29,810 nt of DNA from positions 1 through 29,810 of the IMG/VR virus record IMGVR_UViG_3300045996_004298. One strand, given 5' to 3'. The notes under the pieces were generated by a model, which saw nothing but the letters and a program-made list of their open reading frames with translations, was not told the DNA's origin and ran no database searches. Of the stretch, positions 20,981 to 28,541 are shown piece after piece (the first letter of the stretch is position 1; every line of letters begins with the position of its first letter). The stretch comes from a virus. A program made the translations under genes and the position numbers.

Positions 20981-21424
20981 ATGGTCGCGCTCTTAGGTAG
21001 TTTGCTTGGCTTTGTAGGCAGCCTCGTACCGGATGTATTTTCGATGCTGAGGGACAAGAAAGACAAGGCGCATGAACTGGCGATCCTCACCAAGCAGATG
21101 GAGTTTATGGAAAAAGGCCATCACAACCGCATTGCGGAAATAAATGCGATGGCTGATGCAAACGAAAGTCCCCACATCTACAAATTCGCTGCTAAAAGCG
21201 GTCATTCAACCATTGATGCCCTGACCACCTCTGTCCGCCCCGTCTTAAGCTATTCTTTTTTTCTTCTTTACGCCTACATCAAAATAGCGTCTTCCCTCAT
21301 TTTATATCGCTATAACAATGACATCGCTCTGTCCATTATTCAGGTGTGGTCAGCAGAAGATCAGGCCATTTTCTGCGCCATCATTTCTTTCTGGTTCGGC
21401 CACCGCGCCTTTAAACGCAAATAA
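20981..21424 (+). CDS. Three-TM holin (GTA-holin-like), 147 aa
   Basis: ATG 20981 follows AAGGAAGGA. A hydrophobic glycine-rich N-terminus (LLGSLLGFVGSLVPDVFSML) is followed by a charged helix (DKKDKAHELAILTKQMEFMEKGHHN), then two membrane spans (about 87-107, SYSFFLLYAYIKIASSLILY; about 127-143, IFCAIISFWFGHRAF). This order is that of the alphaproteobacterial GTA-type three-TM holins. The gene lies 13 bases before the lysozyme gene, forming a holin/endolysin cassette. It would form membrane lesions that let the cytoplasmic endolysin out. Confidence 0.75.
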   Translation: MVALLGSLLGFVGSLVPDVFSMLRDKKDKAHELAILTKQMEFMEKGHHNRIAEINAMADANESPHIYKFAAKSGHSTIDALTTSVRPVLSYSFFLLYAYIKIASSLILYRYNNDIALSIIQVWSAEDQAIFCAIISFWFGHRAFKRK

Positions 21425-21437
21425 GGAGGAACCGTAA

Positions 21438-22076
21438 ATGCCTTATCACAATAAGCTCAACATCCGGGAGCTTCCCTCCTTCCTCCCAACTCGGAAGTTT
21501 ATTCAAAAAGAGGAAGGGCTAAAGCTGACCGTCTATACCTGTCCAGGGGGAGTCAAAACCGTTGGTTGGGGACACACCATAGAACCATACGATGGCCTGG
21601 ATGTGGGCGACGCCATTACGGAAGATATGGCCTTGCAGTTCCTTGAATCTGATCTAGTCAAAGCCTACCAGAGCCTTTTCCGCCTTGTCCATGTCCCCTT
21701 GACCGACAGCCAGCAAACAGCCTTGGTATCGTTTATCTTCAATCTGGGGGCTGGACGGTTCCAGGCGTCTACCCTGCGGCAAAAGCTTAACCGCCAAGAG
21801 TACGAGGCCGCCGCGCAAGAGTTCGGGCGATGGGTTTATGCCAGGGATCCCCTCCAGGGGCTTGTGAAGCTCAAAGGGCTGGCCTCCCGGCGGTGGCGGG
21901 AAAAGATGCTTTTTCTGGGAGAGGGATACCAAAGCAAACCCTTACGCCCCCGTCCCGATATTCTGCCGTTTCAATATCGCAAGCCCCGTTCATCAGCGCC
22001 AAGGGGAGCGGCAAGGGCATCTGTCTTGCAAAGAACATCGATGGCATTTGCTGATCTGTTCAAAGCCGTACACTAA
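21438..22076 (+). CDS. Endolysin, GH24 lysozyme, 212 aa
   Basis: ATG 21438 follows AAGGAGG. The T4-type active site is E26 (EEGLKL), C35 in 'YTCPGG' and T41 in 'TVGWGHT', spaced E-8-C-5-T. Cysteine replaces the aspartate of T4 lysozyme, a known variant in this family. 'TDSQQTALVSFIFNLGAGRFQASTLRQKLN' is the usual second half of the domain. There is no N-terminal signal or SAR helix, so release depends on the holin. After residue 160, a 50-residue proline/arginine-rich tail (RPRPDILPFQYRKPRSSAPRG) is unusual. It may bind the envelope. Confidence 0.92.
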   Translation: MPYHNKLNIRELPSFLPTRKFIQKEEGLKLTVYTCPGGVKTVGWGHTIEPYDGLDVGDAITEDMALQFLESDLVKAYQSLFRLVHVPLTDSQQTALVSFIFNLGAGRFQASTLRQKLNRQEYEAAAQEFGRWVYARDPLQGLVKLKGLASRRWREKMLFLGEGYQSKPLRPRPDILPFQYRKPRSSAPRGAARASVLQRTSMAFADLFKAVH

Positions 22077-22172
22077 AGGTTTCCTCAACATGATCCCTCA
22101 AGGGGAGAAAAATCCCCGTCAAAGACGCCGCAGCAAGCTAAAATCCCCCCTTACGCATTTACATTTCCAGCC

Positions 22173-22508
22173 TTGTACAGCATTGGCCCAACCGCGCAAT
22201 ACAAAGGCAAGCGCGGCTGGAGAAACAGGCTTTGCAAGCCCCGGTCCTGGGTCGGCGGTGCCCAGCCTGTCAGTAAGGCAAGGCTCTCCTGGAAAATCCG
22301 GAGGGTCGTTCTCAGGGATCGCCAACAAACCGTATACAGCATGGCTGGAAGCAAAACCAGATCTACAAAACCAGGCGAACGGTTTGCCCCCCCCAAAAGC
22401 CGCCCCAAGCTGCGAAGCGTTAAGCCTTCTGAAATGGTAAAGCCGTCGAAAGTCCGGCGCATCAACTCAAGACAGCCACGGCCCGCTGCTGTTAAAGCGG
22501 GACGGTAA
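22173..22508 (+). CDS. Basic hypothetical protein, start uncertain, 111 aa or longer
   Basis: The frame is open from just after the lysozyme stop, in the same frame, to 22508. No ATG is available. TTG 22173 is the first usual start, but similarity to the small gene at 26132 begins at 22128 (PQQAKI...FTFPA), where ATG would be expected and ACG stands at 22125. The product is extremely basic (many K/R, S, P) and probably disordered or nucleic-acid binding. It may be a gene that lost its start codon when the IS110/TIR segment entered downstream, or not a gene at all. Shadow frames on both strands in this GC-rich stretch are equally open. Confidence 0.35.
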   Translation: MYSIGPTAQYKGKRGWRNRLCKPRSWVGGAQPVSKARLSWKIRRVVLRDRQQTVYSMAGSKTRSTKPGERFAPPKSRPKLRSVKPSEMVKPSKVRRINSRQPRPAAVKAGR

Positions 22509-22562
22509 GGGAGAAAGCTTAAGGGGTTAGTTTAAAATTAAAAATAACTTTAAAAAAAACCC

Positions 22563-22671
22563 ACATTCCGCACCAAGACTAAAAAAGTGAGGAAGTGAGC
22601 CATTTTCCAAATTCAGCGTCCTGATTATTTTTGGCTTAAATGCTCATTTTTTTAGCCTTGGTGCGGAATGT
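22563..22671. repeat. 109-bp element bounded by 24-bp inverted repeats
   Basis: ACATTCCGCACCAAG-A-CTAAAAAA (22563-22586) is the reverse complement, but for one base, of TTTTTTAG-CCTTGGTGCGGAATGT (22648-22671). The interior (about 61 bases) has no gene. It lies 65 bases beyond the 3' end of the IS110 transposase gene. It could be a MITE-like element, a subterminal IS structure or the structured target chosen by the IS. Confidence 0.7.
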
Positions 22672-22735
22672 AAGTTTAAATAGGCTCATGCAGACTCTTG
22701 AGTAACTCGCGGGAGAATGTCTGTTTTCCTATACA

Positions 22736-24187
22736 TTAAGGATCTCCGATTTGTTGAGGATAGGGTGCGGAGGTAAGGATAAACCCTAATTGAGCAGCTT
22801 TTTTCTTTAACCCCTTCACCAGTCTTTCTTTGTACTTTTTTTCGTAATACTCCAACCCTGCTTCCACGTATTCCTTGCCCTGGCTCAGCATAGTATAGAA
22901 GATAACGGCAATTTTACGGGCTGTGGCTGTAATGGCTTTCGCAGAACCCAGCTTTGCTTTCATTCTCCTTAAAAAACCTCCCAGAGAGGTTTCGCTTCTA
23001 TACAAACTATTGGCTGCCAACCTAAAAAATATGGCTGCTTTATTATCTGACTGCCTGGTCCGGGAACTTAACTGTTTGCCTCCCGATACTTTATTATTAG
23101 GACTCAACCCTAGCCAGGATGTAAAATGTTTGACGGTAGGCCAACGGCTCATATCTGTTCCAACTTCACTTAAAATCTTGACGGCTAGATTCGCCTCGAT
23201 CCCCGGGATTTTAGTGATATCCGTTCCTAATATGGATACAAGGTGCTTGAGAGGATCAAAGTAAAAGGCATTGCCCTCTCGGGACTTATAAGTTCTCACT
23301 TTTGGAGAGGAAGAGCTTTGAGGAACACCAAAATCTGGATTACTCCTTTCTGTTAAAGAAGGATTCAACTCAACCAGGGCTTGTTCAATCTTGCGGTCAC
23401 AATCCAGGATTTGTTGCTGGTAAAAATCGAAAGATTCAACAGCCTGTTTGAGGCTAAACAAGTGTTCTGGTCGATAGTTGCCTGTCAATGACTTCTCAAT
23501 TACCTCAATAGGCTGGCGACAACGGGGATCCCGGAATTCTGCTAATTTTTTTGCGTCTCGTTCTCCCTTAAGAATAGACCGGATAATCGCCATCCCTGTT
23601 AACCCTGTGACGTCACTGAGAACATTAGTCAGGTGCAGGTTCATTTGTGTTAAGGCTTTTTGCATGCGACATATCCATGTAGCTGCTTCTTTGACAAGGG
23701 TACCCCTTTGCCGCATATAACTGCGCAAAGGCAAGATTTTATCTGCAGGACGGAAGGCAGGGGCCAGTAAGCCACAGGCATGGAGCTGCTGAATCCATTG
23801 GCAATCCTCAACGTCAGTTTTACGCCCTGTAACGTTTTTGACGTGGCGGGCATCAACAAGGTTCACCTCAAAGCCTCTGGATTCCAGCAGTTCATAGAGA
23901 GAAATCCAATATGTGCCCGTTGACTCCATTGCAATAGAGGTAACACCACACTTTTTCAACCAATCAGCAAGGGTTTCCAGGTCGGGGGTAAAACTGGAAA
24001 ATTCCCGCACCTCAATCTCCATGTCACCATTGGCGTTGCTGGAAACGGGAGCTGCCACAAAGTGGGAACGAGAGCCAATGTCGATGCCAGCAACGTATGG
24101 GTTGATTTGCTTGAGATACTTGGGATTAGTTTTTGCGATTGGAGGAGTAGTTGCTTTACAGTCTGGTCTTTTATTGTATTTTGCCAT
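22736..24187 (-). CDS. IS110-family transposase (DEDD plus Transposase_20), 483 aa
   Basis: The minus-strand ATG at 24187 is preceded by AGGAGA. 'YVAGIDIGSRSHFVAA' (31-46) carries the first Asp of the RuvC-like DEDD domain; 'IAMESTGTYWISLYELLESRGFEVNLVDARHVKNVTGRKTDVEDCQWIQ' (about 84-132) supplies the E and two D residues. The C-terminal domain has 'ITKIPGIEANLAVKILSEVG' and 'WLGLSPNNKVSGGKQLSSRTRQ', with the conserved serine region of Transposase_20. All catalytic motifs are intact, so the enzyme is probably active. Such recombinases use a bridge RNA from the element's noncoding end to choose targets. At 483 residues it is longer than typical (about 330-450), with a basic C-terminal extension. 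Confidence 0.92.
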   Translation of the reverse strand: MAKYNKRPDCKATTPPIAKTNPKYLKQINPYVAGIDIGSRSHFVAAPVSSNANGDMEIEVREFSSFTPDLETLADWLKKCGVTSIAMESTGTYWISLYELLESRGFEVNLVDARHVKNVTGRKTDVEDCQWIQQLHACGLLAPAFRPADKILPLRSYMRQRGTLVKEAATWICRMQKALTQMNLHLTNVLSDVTGLTGMAIIRSILKGERDAKKLAEFRDPRCRQPIEVIEKSLTGNYRPEHLFSLKQAVESFDFYQQQILDCDRKIEQALVELNPSLTERSNPDFGVPQSSSSPKVRTYKSREGNAFYFDPLKHLVSILGTDITKIPGIEANLAVKILSEVGTDMSRWPTVKHFTSWLGLSPNNKVSGGKQLSSRTRQSDNKAAIFFRLAANSLYRSETSLGGFLRRMKAKLGSAKAITATARKIAVIFYTMLSQGKEYVEAGLEYYEKKYKERLVKGLKKKAAQLGFILTSAPYPQQIGDP

Positions 24188-24228
24188 AATATATCTCCTG
24201 TCAGGTTTTATAAAGCTGGCTTGCGCGG

Positions 24229-24311
24229 CAGGGTGGAAGCAACGCGTACATTCTCTTGAACGGGATCATAAAAGTTTTTATGTCACCACCGATGTTATCG
24301 TCACCACCCTG
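24229..24311 (-). ncRNA. Possible IS110 bridge-RNA region upstream of the transposase
   Basis: The noncoding DNA 5' of the transposase can fold. CAGGGTGG (24229-24236) pairs with CCACCCTG (24304-24311), enclosing a perfect CATAAAA/TTTTATG hairpin and a TCACCACC direct repeat. IS110-group elements encode bridge RNAs in this position, but guide loops cannot be identified without the element's ends and its empty site. Confidence 0.2.
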
Positions 24312-24413
24312 TTGCCATGCTCAAAAACGGGTACTAAATACACCAGAGAAAATTCCGGCCTTCTCCGCACAAACCGTCTCAGCATACTTACTCTAGGGGG
24401 GGAGGAAAAGCGG

Positions 24414-25937
24414 TTACTTTACAATGTGGGACGCGGCGCAGCCGTGGTTGAGAGGCTCAAAATGAACATGAAAAGTACTCCACGACGACACGAAACACGC
24501 AAAAGAATGCTTCTGAGCACGGTTGCGGAAGAGACGTCCCGTGCTTTTTTTCCATTTTTCATATAAGTTTACCGACCGTAGATCGTCCATAGTTTGAGTG
24601 CCTAGATAATTATATTTTTCTAAACCGTAACTGCTCCACGACCATAAAATGCCCACCGCATTACGCTCATCCCAGTTGCCTAAGATTGGCTGGAAATGTT
24701 TCGCCGAGGCGTTCTGTTCCCTTTCAATCAAAAACCGCGGGGCAAACCATATCTCAATCTTTGAGTCGTTCTTGATTGCTTTGCGGTAGCCGGTCGCAAT
24801 CCTCAAATACTTGCCTGTACCCCCACACCGCGATAGATCAAACTCGCCTTCCAGTGGGTTCGCCAATTTCGCTATTGGGAACGTTATCATCCCAACATCA
24901 TTTTTTTTGTTTGGCCTGTAAATCAAAGCGCCATTTAAAAATCTTAGGTAAATGGCTTCATGTCCTTGTGCAGCTAGTGGCATCTCTGGCCCCCTTTCGG
25001 CGGGATCCTTTTCTTCCGCTTCGGCCCCCCTAGCTTTAGCAACCTTCTGTACTAATTGTTGCCTCTGTTCGTTTTGCCTTTTTTTAACTTCTGCTTCCTG
25101 GAATGCTTTGGCATTCTGTTTATCTGCGCCTTCTGCTGCGTTATGACCTTCTCTGGTCAAAGCAAGCCTGAACACGTCCTCAAACCCATTTTTACGCAGC
25201 TCTGGATAACCCACTTGGATATTACCCGCTATTGCATTTATGATAGAAGATATACCCGCTTCCACTTCTGAAGCGAATGTCATCTCATTAAGAATCCTTG
25301 GTCGGTCTGCAGCCGGAACCTTTCTGCTTTTACCGAGGAGTTCTTCATAAAGTCCTTCCCAATGTTCTCTATACGGTCCTGCGGCATCTCCTCTTGCAAA
25401 AAGACCGCGAAAGTCTGGATGACGGATGATTAATGCTTTCGGAGAAATTTTTTTGCTGTCAGTACTCCATACTTGAAAAAATTCCCTCATGCAGTTAAAA
25501 GACCGTAAGTAGGCATCGTTCAAAAAAATGGCAACAACGTCACACTGCCCGGCATTTTTCATAAAGTCTTCAATATTAGTGCCAAGGGTCATGCCATAGC
25601 CTTCTTCTTTACGTGTATCCCGATAATACTCTGTAATGCCTCTCTCTTGCATAAACTTCTCAAAATCGTTGACCATGGGTACCGTGCTATAGTTTTTATC
25701 CCAGCAGTAAGAAATGAAAATCTTCTTTTCCTGCTGAATAACGCGCATTGCAAGGTCTTGAACTTGAGGGGTGACAGGCGCTTCAGCTTGTAGGATGGTA
25801 TGCACTGTAACATTATTTCCCGCTTCATCAAGACGCTCAGCGCAATATCCCATCGTCGTTGACAAGACGAAAGCTGAAGTAACTGTTAATAAAAATAAAG
25901 ATTTTTTGAGGGACATCTTTTTTGTTCTTAAAACCAT
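24414..25937 (-). CDS. Secreted TIR-domain protein with a conserved C-terminal domain, 507 aa
   Basis: The minus-strand ATG at 25937 follows AAGGAGG (9-base spacing); a second ATG seven codons in is possible. Residues 8-33 form a signal peptide (KKSLFLLTVTSAFVLSTTMGYCA). A TIR domain spans about 71-200: 'KKIFISYCWDKNYS' is box 1, 'CDVVAIFLNDAYLRSFNCMREF' holds the WCxxE-like region, and E152 is the likely NADase glutamate. A charged linker (268-315) includes 'EGADKQNAKAFQEAE'. A beta-rich region (about 325-465, LRFLNGALIYRP... APRFLIERE... LWSWSSYGLEKYNYLGTQTMDDL) follows. Export plus TIR suggests an effector acting on host NAD or signalling rather than intracellular phage defence. The last 42 residues look out of character, possibly a frameshifted end near the IS. 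Confidence 0.8.
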   Translation of the reverse strand: MVLRTKKMSLKKSLFLLTVTSAFVLSTTMGYCAERLDEAGNNVTVHTILQAEAPVTPQVQDLAMRVIQQEKKIFISYCWDKNYSTVPMVNDFEKFMQERGITEYYRDTRKEEGYGMTLGTNIEDFMKNAGQCDVVAIFLNDAYLRSFNCMREFFQVWSTDSKKISPKALIIRHPDFRGLFARGDAAGPYREHWEGLYEELLGKSRKVPAADRPRILNEMTFASEVEAGISSIINAIAGNIQVGYPELRKNGFEDVFRLALTREGHNAAEGADKQNAKAFQEAEVKKRQNEQRQQLVQKVAKARGAEAEEKDPAERGPEMPLAAQGHEAIYLRFLNGALIYRPNKKNDVGMITFPIAKLANPLEGEFDLSRCGGTGKYLRIATGYRKAIKNDSKIEIWFAPRFLIEREQNASAKHFQPILGNWDERNAVGILWSWSSYGLEKYNYLGTQTMDDLRSVNLYEKWKKSTGRLFRNRAQKHSFACFVSSWSTFHVHFEPLNHGCAASHIVK

Positions 25938-26131
25938 ATGTTAAATCCTCCTTAAGATTAGATTAATTGACTTTTTAGAGAACCCACTATCAATCAACGC
26001 TTTTGGGAACATTTTATTTTCGATGGTGATAGTATCTGTATTTTACTGAAAGAGCATTATTAACAAAATACCAGACATTATTTTGTGTAACAGGTCGGGG
26101 GTTGCGAGACAAACAATATTGCTAGGGTATG

Positions 26132-26242
26132 ATGCCGCAGCAAGCTAAAATCTCCGGATGCACCTTTACGTTTCCTGCCTTTTTCCAGCTTCAGAAAATA
26201 TCCCAGAAAAAACCCCGTTTTCAGGCAAAAAAACCACAATAA
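26132..26242 (+). CDS. Small 36-aa protein related to the frame at 22128
   Basis: ATG 26132 opens 36 codons (MPQQAKISGCTFTFPAFFQLQ... QAKKPQ). DNA and protein match the stretch at 22126-22172: 19 identical bases (GCCGCAGCAAGCTAAAATC), then PQQAKI...FTFPA in the same frame. Conservation in frame at two sites 4 kb apart, one on each side of the IS110/TIR segment, argues it is or was coding. No strong ribosome site is seen (GGGTATG). Basic and glutamine-rich; the function is unknown. It ends 4 bases before the -35 of the head-operon promoter. Confidence 0.4.
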   Translation: MPQQAKISGCTFTFPAFFQLQKISQKKPRFQAKKPQ

Positions 26243-26245
26243 AGC

Positions 26246-26274
26246 TTGATTTTTTACCGGTAAATTTGTATAGT
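26246..26274 (+). promoter_or_regulatory. Promoter with palindromic operator for the head operon
   Basis: TTGATT (26246-26251), a 17-base spacer and TATAGT (26269-26274). The spacer contains the perfect 12-base palindrome TTTACCGGTAAA (26253-26264). A protein bound there would block polymerase directly. Transcription would start near 26281, just where the structured leader begins. Confidence 0.65.
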
Positions 26275-26282
26275 TTCCCTAA

Positions 26283-26356
26283 GGTTGGAGCCGATATTTG
26301 TCATAGCCTCATGCGTGACCATTAAAGGACCTCCAACCCCTTTCTTTATCGGCTCC
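26283..26356 (+). promoter_or_regulatory. Leader with two mutually exclusive hairpins
   Basis: GGTTGGAG (26283-26290) pairs with CTCCAACC (26331-26338). Alternatively GGAGCCGATA (26287-26296) pairs with TATCGGCTCC (26347-26356). The two left arms share GGAG (26287-26290), so only one can form. The second stem is followed by TTCCCTGTTTTTTCC, a terminator-like tail. The first would therefore act as an antiterminator, a classic attenuator layout. It precedes the 86-aa and portal genes. Confidence 0.5.
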
Positions 26357-26399
26357 TTCCCTGTTTTTTCCTTATCTTTGCAGCAAAAGGACGCAGGAA

Positions 26400-26660
26400 T
26401 TGAGCATTTCCCCCAACCGTGAAGCCCTGATATCCCTGGCGACGTTCAGCATCGACGAAGAATTTTGTCAGAAGGTTGGAGGCAAGGTCTTTGGGTATGC
26501 TGGGGAAGCTACACCCGTTTACTGGAAGCTGTGCGACCAATTTTCTTTGCTCATTGACGATATGATGAGCGATTTGCACGCCCTCAAGGCCCATATCCCT
26601 TTCGATCATAAAAGGATTGCTAATAACAGTAGGATGAGGGGTAGCCAGGCAGAACCATGA
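26400..26660 (+). CDS. Small phage protein coupled to the portal gene, 86 aa
   Basis: TTG 26400 follows AAAGGACGCAGGAA. The reading frame ends in the ATGA that starts the portal gene, so they are translationally coupled. The protein is soluble and helical in its second half (YWKLCDQFSLLIDDMMSDLHALKAH). Its position directly before portal, after TerL, suggests a packaging or head-assembly accessory factor, but no motif supports this. The opposite strand also has an open frame here (26346-26609), which lacks the ATGA coupling and is less likely. Confidence 0.6.
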   Translation: MSISPNREALISLATFSIDEEFCQKVGGKVFGYAGEATPVYWKLCDQFSLLIDDMMSDLHALKAHIPFDHKRIANNSRMRGSQAEP

Positions 26661-28513
26661 CCCTATCTCTTACCAAACAGGCGGCCTTACAAAAGGCGCA
26701 AGAGTGTTTCCGTGCGGCCAACCTTCACCCGTCAACAACGGCCTTTCGGCTGAAGTGTATCGATGACCAAAACTTTTACGATGGCACAGGGCAATGGACA
26801 GCGCGGGACTTGCACATCCTGGCGATGCGCGAGCAATTGCCGATCACGGTTAACATCTGCAAAGGCTATGTGGATGCCCTGTCGGGTGTGGAGATCCAGT
26901 CCCGCTACCGCACGGCATGCCGATCAGACTCCCATAAGGAACAGGACGATAAGCTGGCGGAAGCCTTGACCCACTGGCTGTTTTATATCCAGGAACATCA
27001 AGACCTGCCCTATAAAGGTTCCCTCAAGTTCCGGGATTCCCTCATTTGTGGCATTGGGTGGAGCGACCTCTATAAAGACGGTGGGGCGTATTATTATGAT
27101 TATGTACACCCCTTGAATGTCATCCCTGACCCTGACGACCTCAGCCCTCAATACACCGCCATGAAGTATGTCTGCCGCAAACGGTGGATGTCGCCAGATA
27201 TGGTTAAGGCGAGATGGGGACGCGCCCAGGAACCAGAGCCAGGGCAACAGCCCTTTTATGGGAGTTCCCCTGAACTTGATGACAGGAGTGCCGCGTACAC
27301 GGATGCTACCTCTTCAGGATCAAACCAGAACCGCGTCCTTGTGGTGGAAGTCCAGCGCAAGGTTCCCCATAAAGCTTACAAAGGCATTGATGGGGAAGGC
27401 CGTCCCTTTGAAACCTTCAGCCTGGACACAGCCGAGGCGCTCTCGGCTTCTTCTTCCAGAGGAAGTCCTCAAGACATTGAGACGGTTGAGTCCACGCGCA
27501 TCCTTCGCACGCTGTTTATGGGAGACACCCTTCTGGAACATGCACCGCTGGATTTTGCCTTGCCTGGCTCAACAGATTTCAGCCTCATCCCCATCGTGTT
27601 CCAGCGCCGTTTCAAGACAGGCGTCCCTTACGGGCTTTTGGAATCCATGAAAGACATCCAAAGGGACTGCAATGTCCGTGTAACCAAATCAGTCTACGCC
27701 ATCAACTCTTCCCAGCTTGTCTTTGAAGGCAACCCCCTGCCAGGGGCTGACCTGAACCGCCTCAAACAAGAACTAAAGGCCATGGATTCGGTCATCATTC
27801 TGCCGAAAGATTCCAAATACCAGCTTTCCTCTAATGGCCGCTTAGGCGAAGAACAACTCAAGATTGTCGAGCTTTACCTGAACCTCATCCAGCGGGTGAC
27901 AGGCATCCATGACGATATGCTCGGCATGAAGACCAACGCCACCAGCGGTATCGCGCAAAACATCCGGCAGGTGAACAGTGTGCGCAACAACGTGTTTGCT
28001 TTTGACAACTTCGCTCAGATGAAAAAACGGGAATCACTTTTTATCTTAGGCATGCTGCAATCAGGGAATGATGAAAATGTTGCCGTCCAAATCCTTACCC
28101 CGGAAGAACACAGGACGATGGTGTTAAACTTGAGCCGAACCATCCGGGGAAAATCCGGCAAGCTTGAGAAAGTGATCCTGAACAATGTGCGCACGCTCCC
28201 CTTAAGCCTCTACATTGAGGAAGTTCCCGACTACAAAAGCACGTTTGAAGAGCAAAGGGCGACGTTTGAGTCTTTGCTGAGCAACGCCCATGCCCACTGG
28301 ATGATGCTGTCGCCGGAACTGTTGCGCCGCCTTGGGGTGCGTGACCCTGAACGGATTGCCGAGGAAATGCGCCAGGCGTTGCAGGAAAAGGGGATGATGG
28401 AACAGAACGTGGCAGGGAGGGAGGCGCCGATGGCGCCCCCTGGCACCAGTAACCAGGCGCCAGGGGCCAGGATAACGGCCATACCTGATAGGGTGCATCC
28501 CATCGGTATCTAA
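26657..28513 (+). CDS. P22-like portal protein, 618 aa
   Basis: ATG 26657 overlaps the preceding stop. The N-terminus (residues about 20-160) shows the P22-type portal pattern: 'FYDGTGQWTARDLHILAMREQLPITVNICKGYVDALSGVEIQSR', then 'RDSLICGIGWSDLYKDGGAYYYDYVHPLNVIPDPDD'. Middle and late parts include 'TDFSLIPIVFQRRFKTGVPYGLLESMKDIQRDCNVRVTKS' and 'LIQRVTGIHDDMLG.. ATSGIAQNIRQVNS', typical of this family. It forms the dodecameric ring at the capsid vertex through which TerL pumps DNA. The C-terminal 40 residues are proline/glycine-rich and disordered. The type suggests a podovirus-like or P22-related head. Confidence 0.88.
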   Translation: MTLSLTKQAALQKAQECFRAANLHPSTTAFRLKCIDDQNFYDGTGQWTARDLHILAMREQLPITVNICKGYVDALSGVEIQSRYRTACRSDSHKEQDDKLAEALTHWLFYIQEHQDLPYKGSLKFRDSLICGIGWSDLYKDGGAYYYDYVHPLNVIPDPDDLSPQYTAMKYVCRKRWMSPDMVKARWGRAQEPEPGQQPFYGSSPELDDRSAAYTDATSSGSNQNRVLVVEVQRKVPHKAYKGIDGEGRPFETFSLDTAEALSASSSRGSPQDIETVESTRILRTLFMGDTLLEHAPLDFALPGSTDFSLIPIVFQRRFKTGVPYGLLESMKDIQRDCNVRVTKSVYAINSSQLVFEGNPLPGADLNRLKQELKAMDSVIILPKDSKYQLSSNGRLGEEQLKIVELYLNLIQRVTGIHDDMLGMKTNATSGIAQNIRQVNSVRNNVFAFDNFAQMKKRESLFILGMLQSGNDENVAVQILTPEEHRTMVLNLSRTIRGKSGKLEKVILNNVRTLPLSLYIEEVPDYKSTFEEQRATFESLLSNAHAHWMMLSPELLRRLGVRDPERIAEEMRQALQEKGMMEQNVAGREAPMAPPGTSNQAPGARITAIPDRVHPIGI

Positions 28514-28541
28514 AGAAACCTAACAACAGGAGGGAGAGGAA

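Larger units (their letters stand above)
22672..24413 (-). mobile_element. IS110-family insertion element (ends not resolved)
   Basis: The span is defined by its transposase gene (22736-24187) and flanking noncoding DNA up to the 24-bp inverted repeat on one side and the TIR gene's 3' end on the other. IS110 elements usually lack terminal inverted repeats and target duplications, so exact ends cannot be read here. It separates the lysis genes from the head genes. Confidence 0.6.

Noticed and set aside
23913-24566. Rightward 217-codon frame crossing the IS110 start and TIR end
   Set aside because: It spans two well-supported leftward genes and shows no domain pattern.
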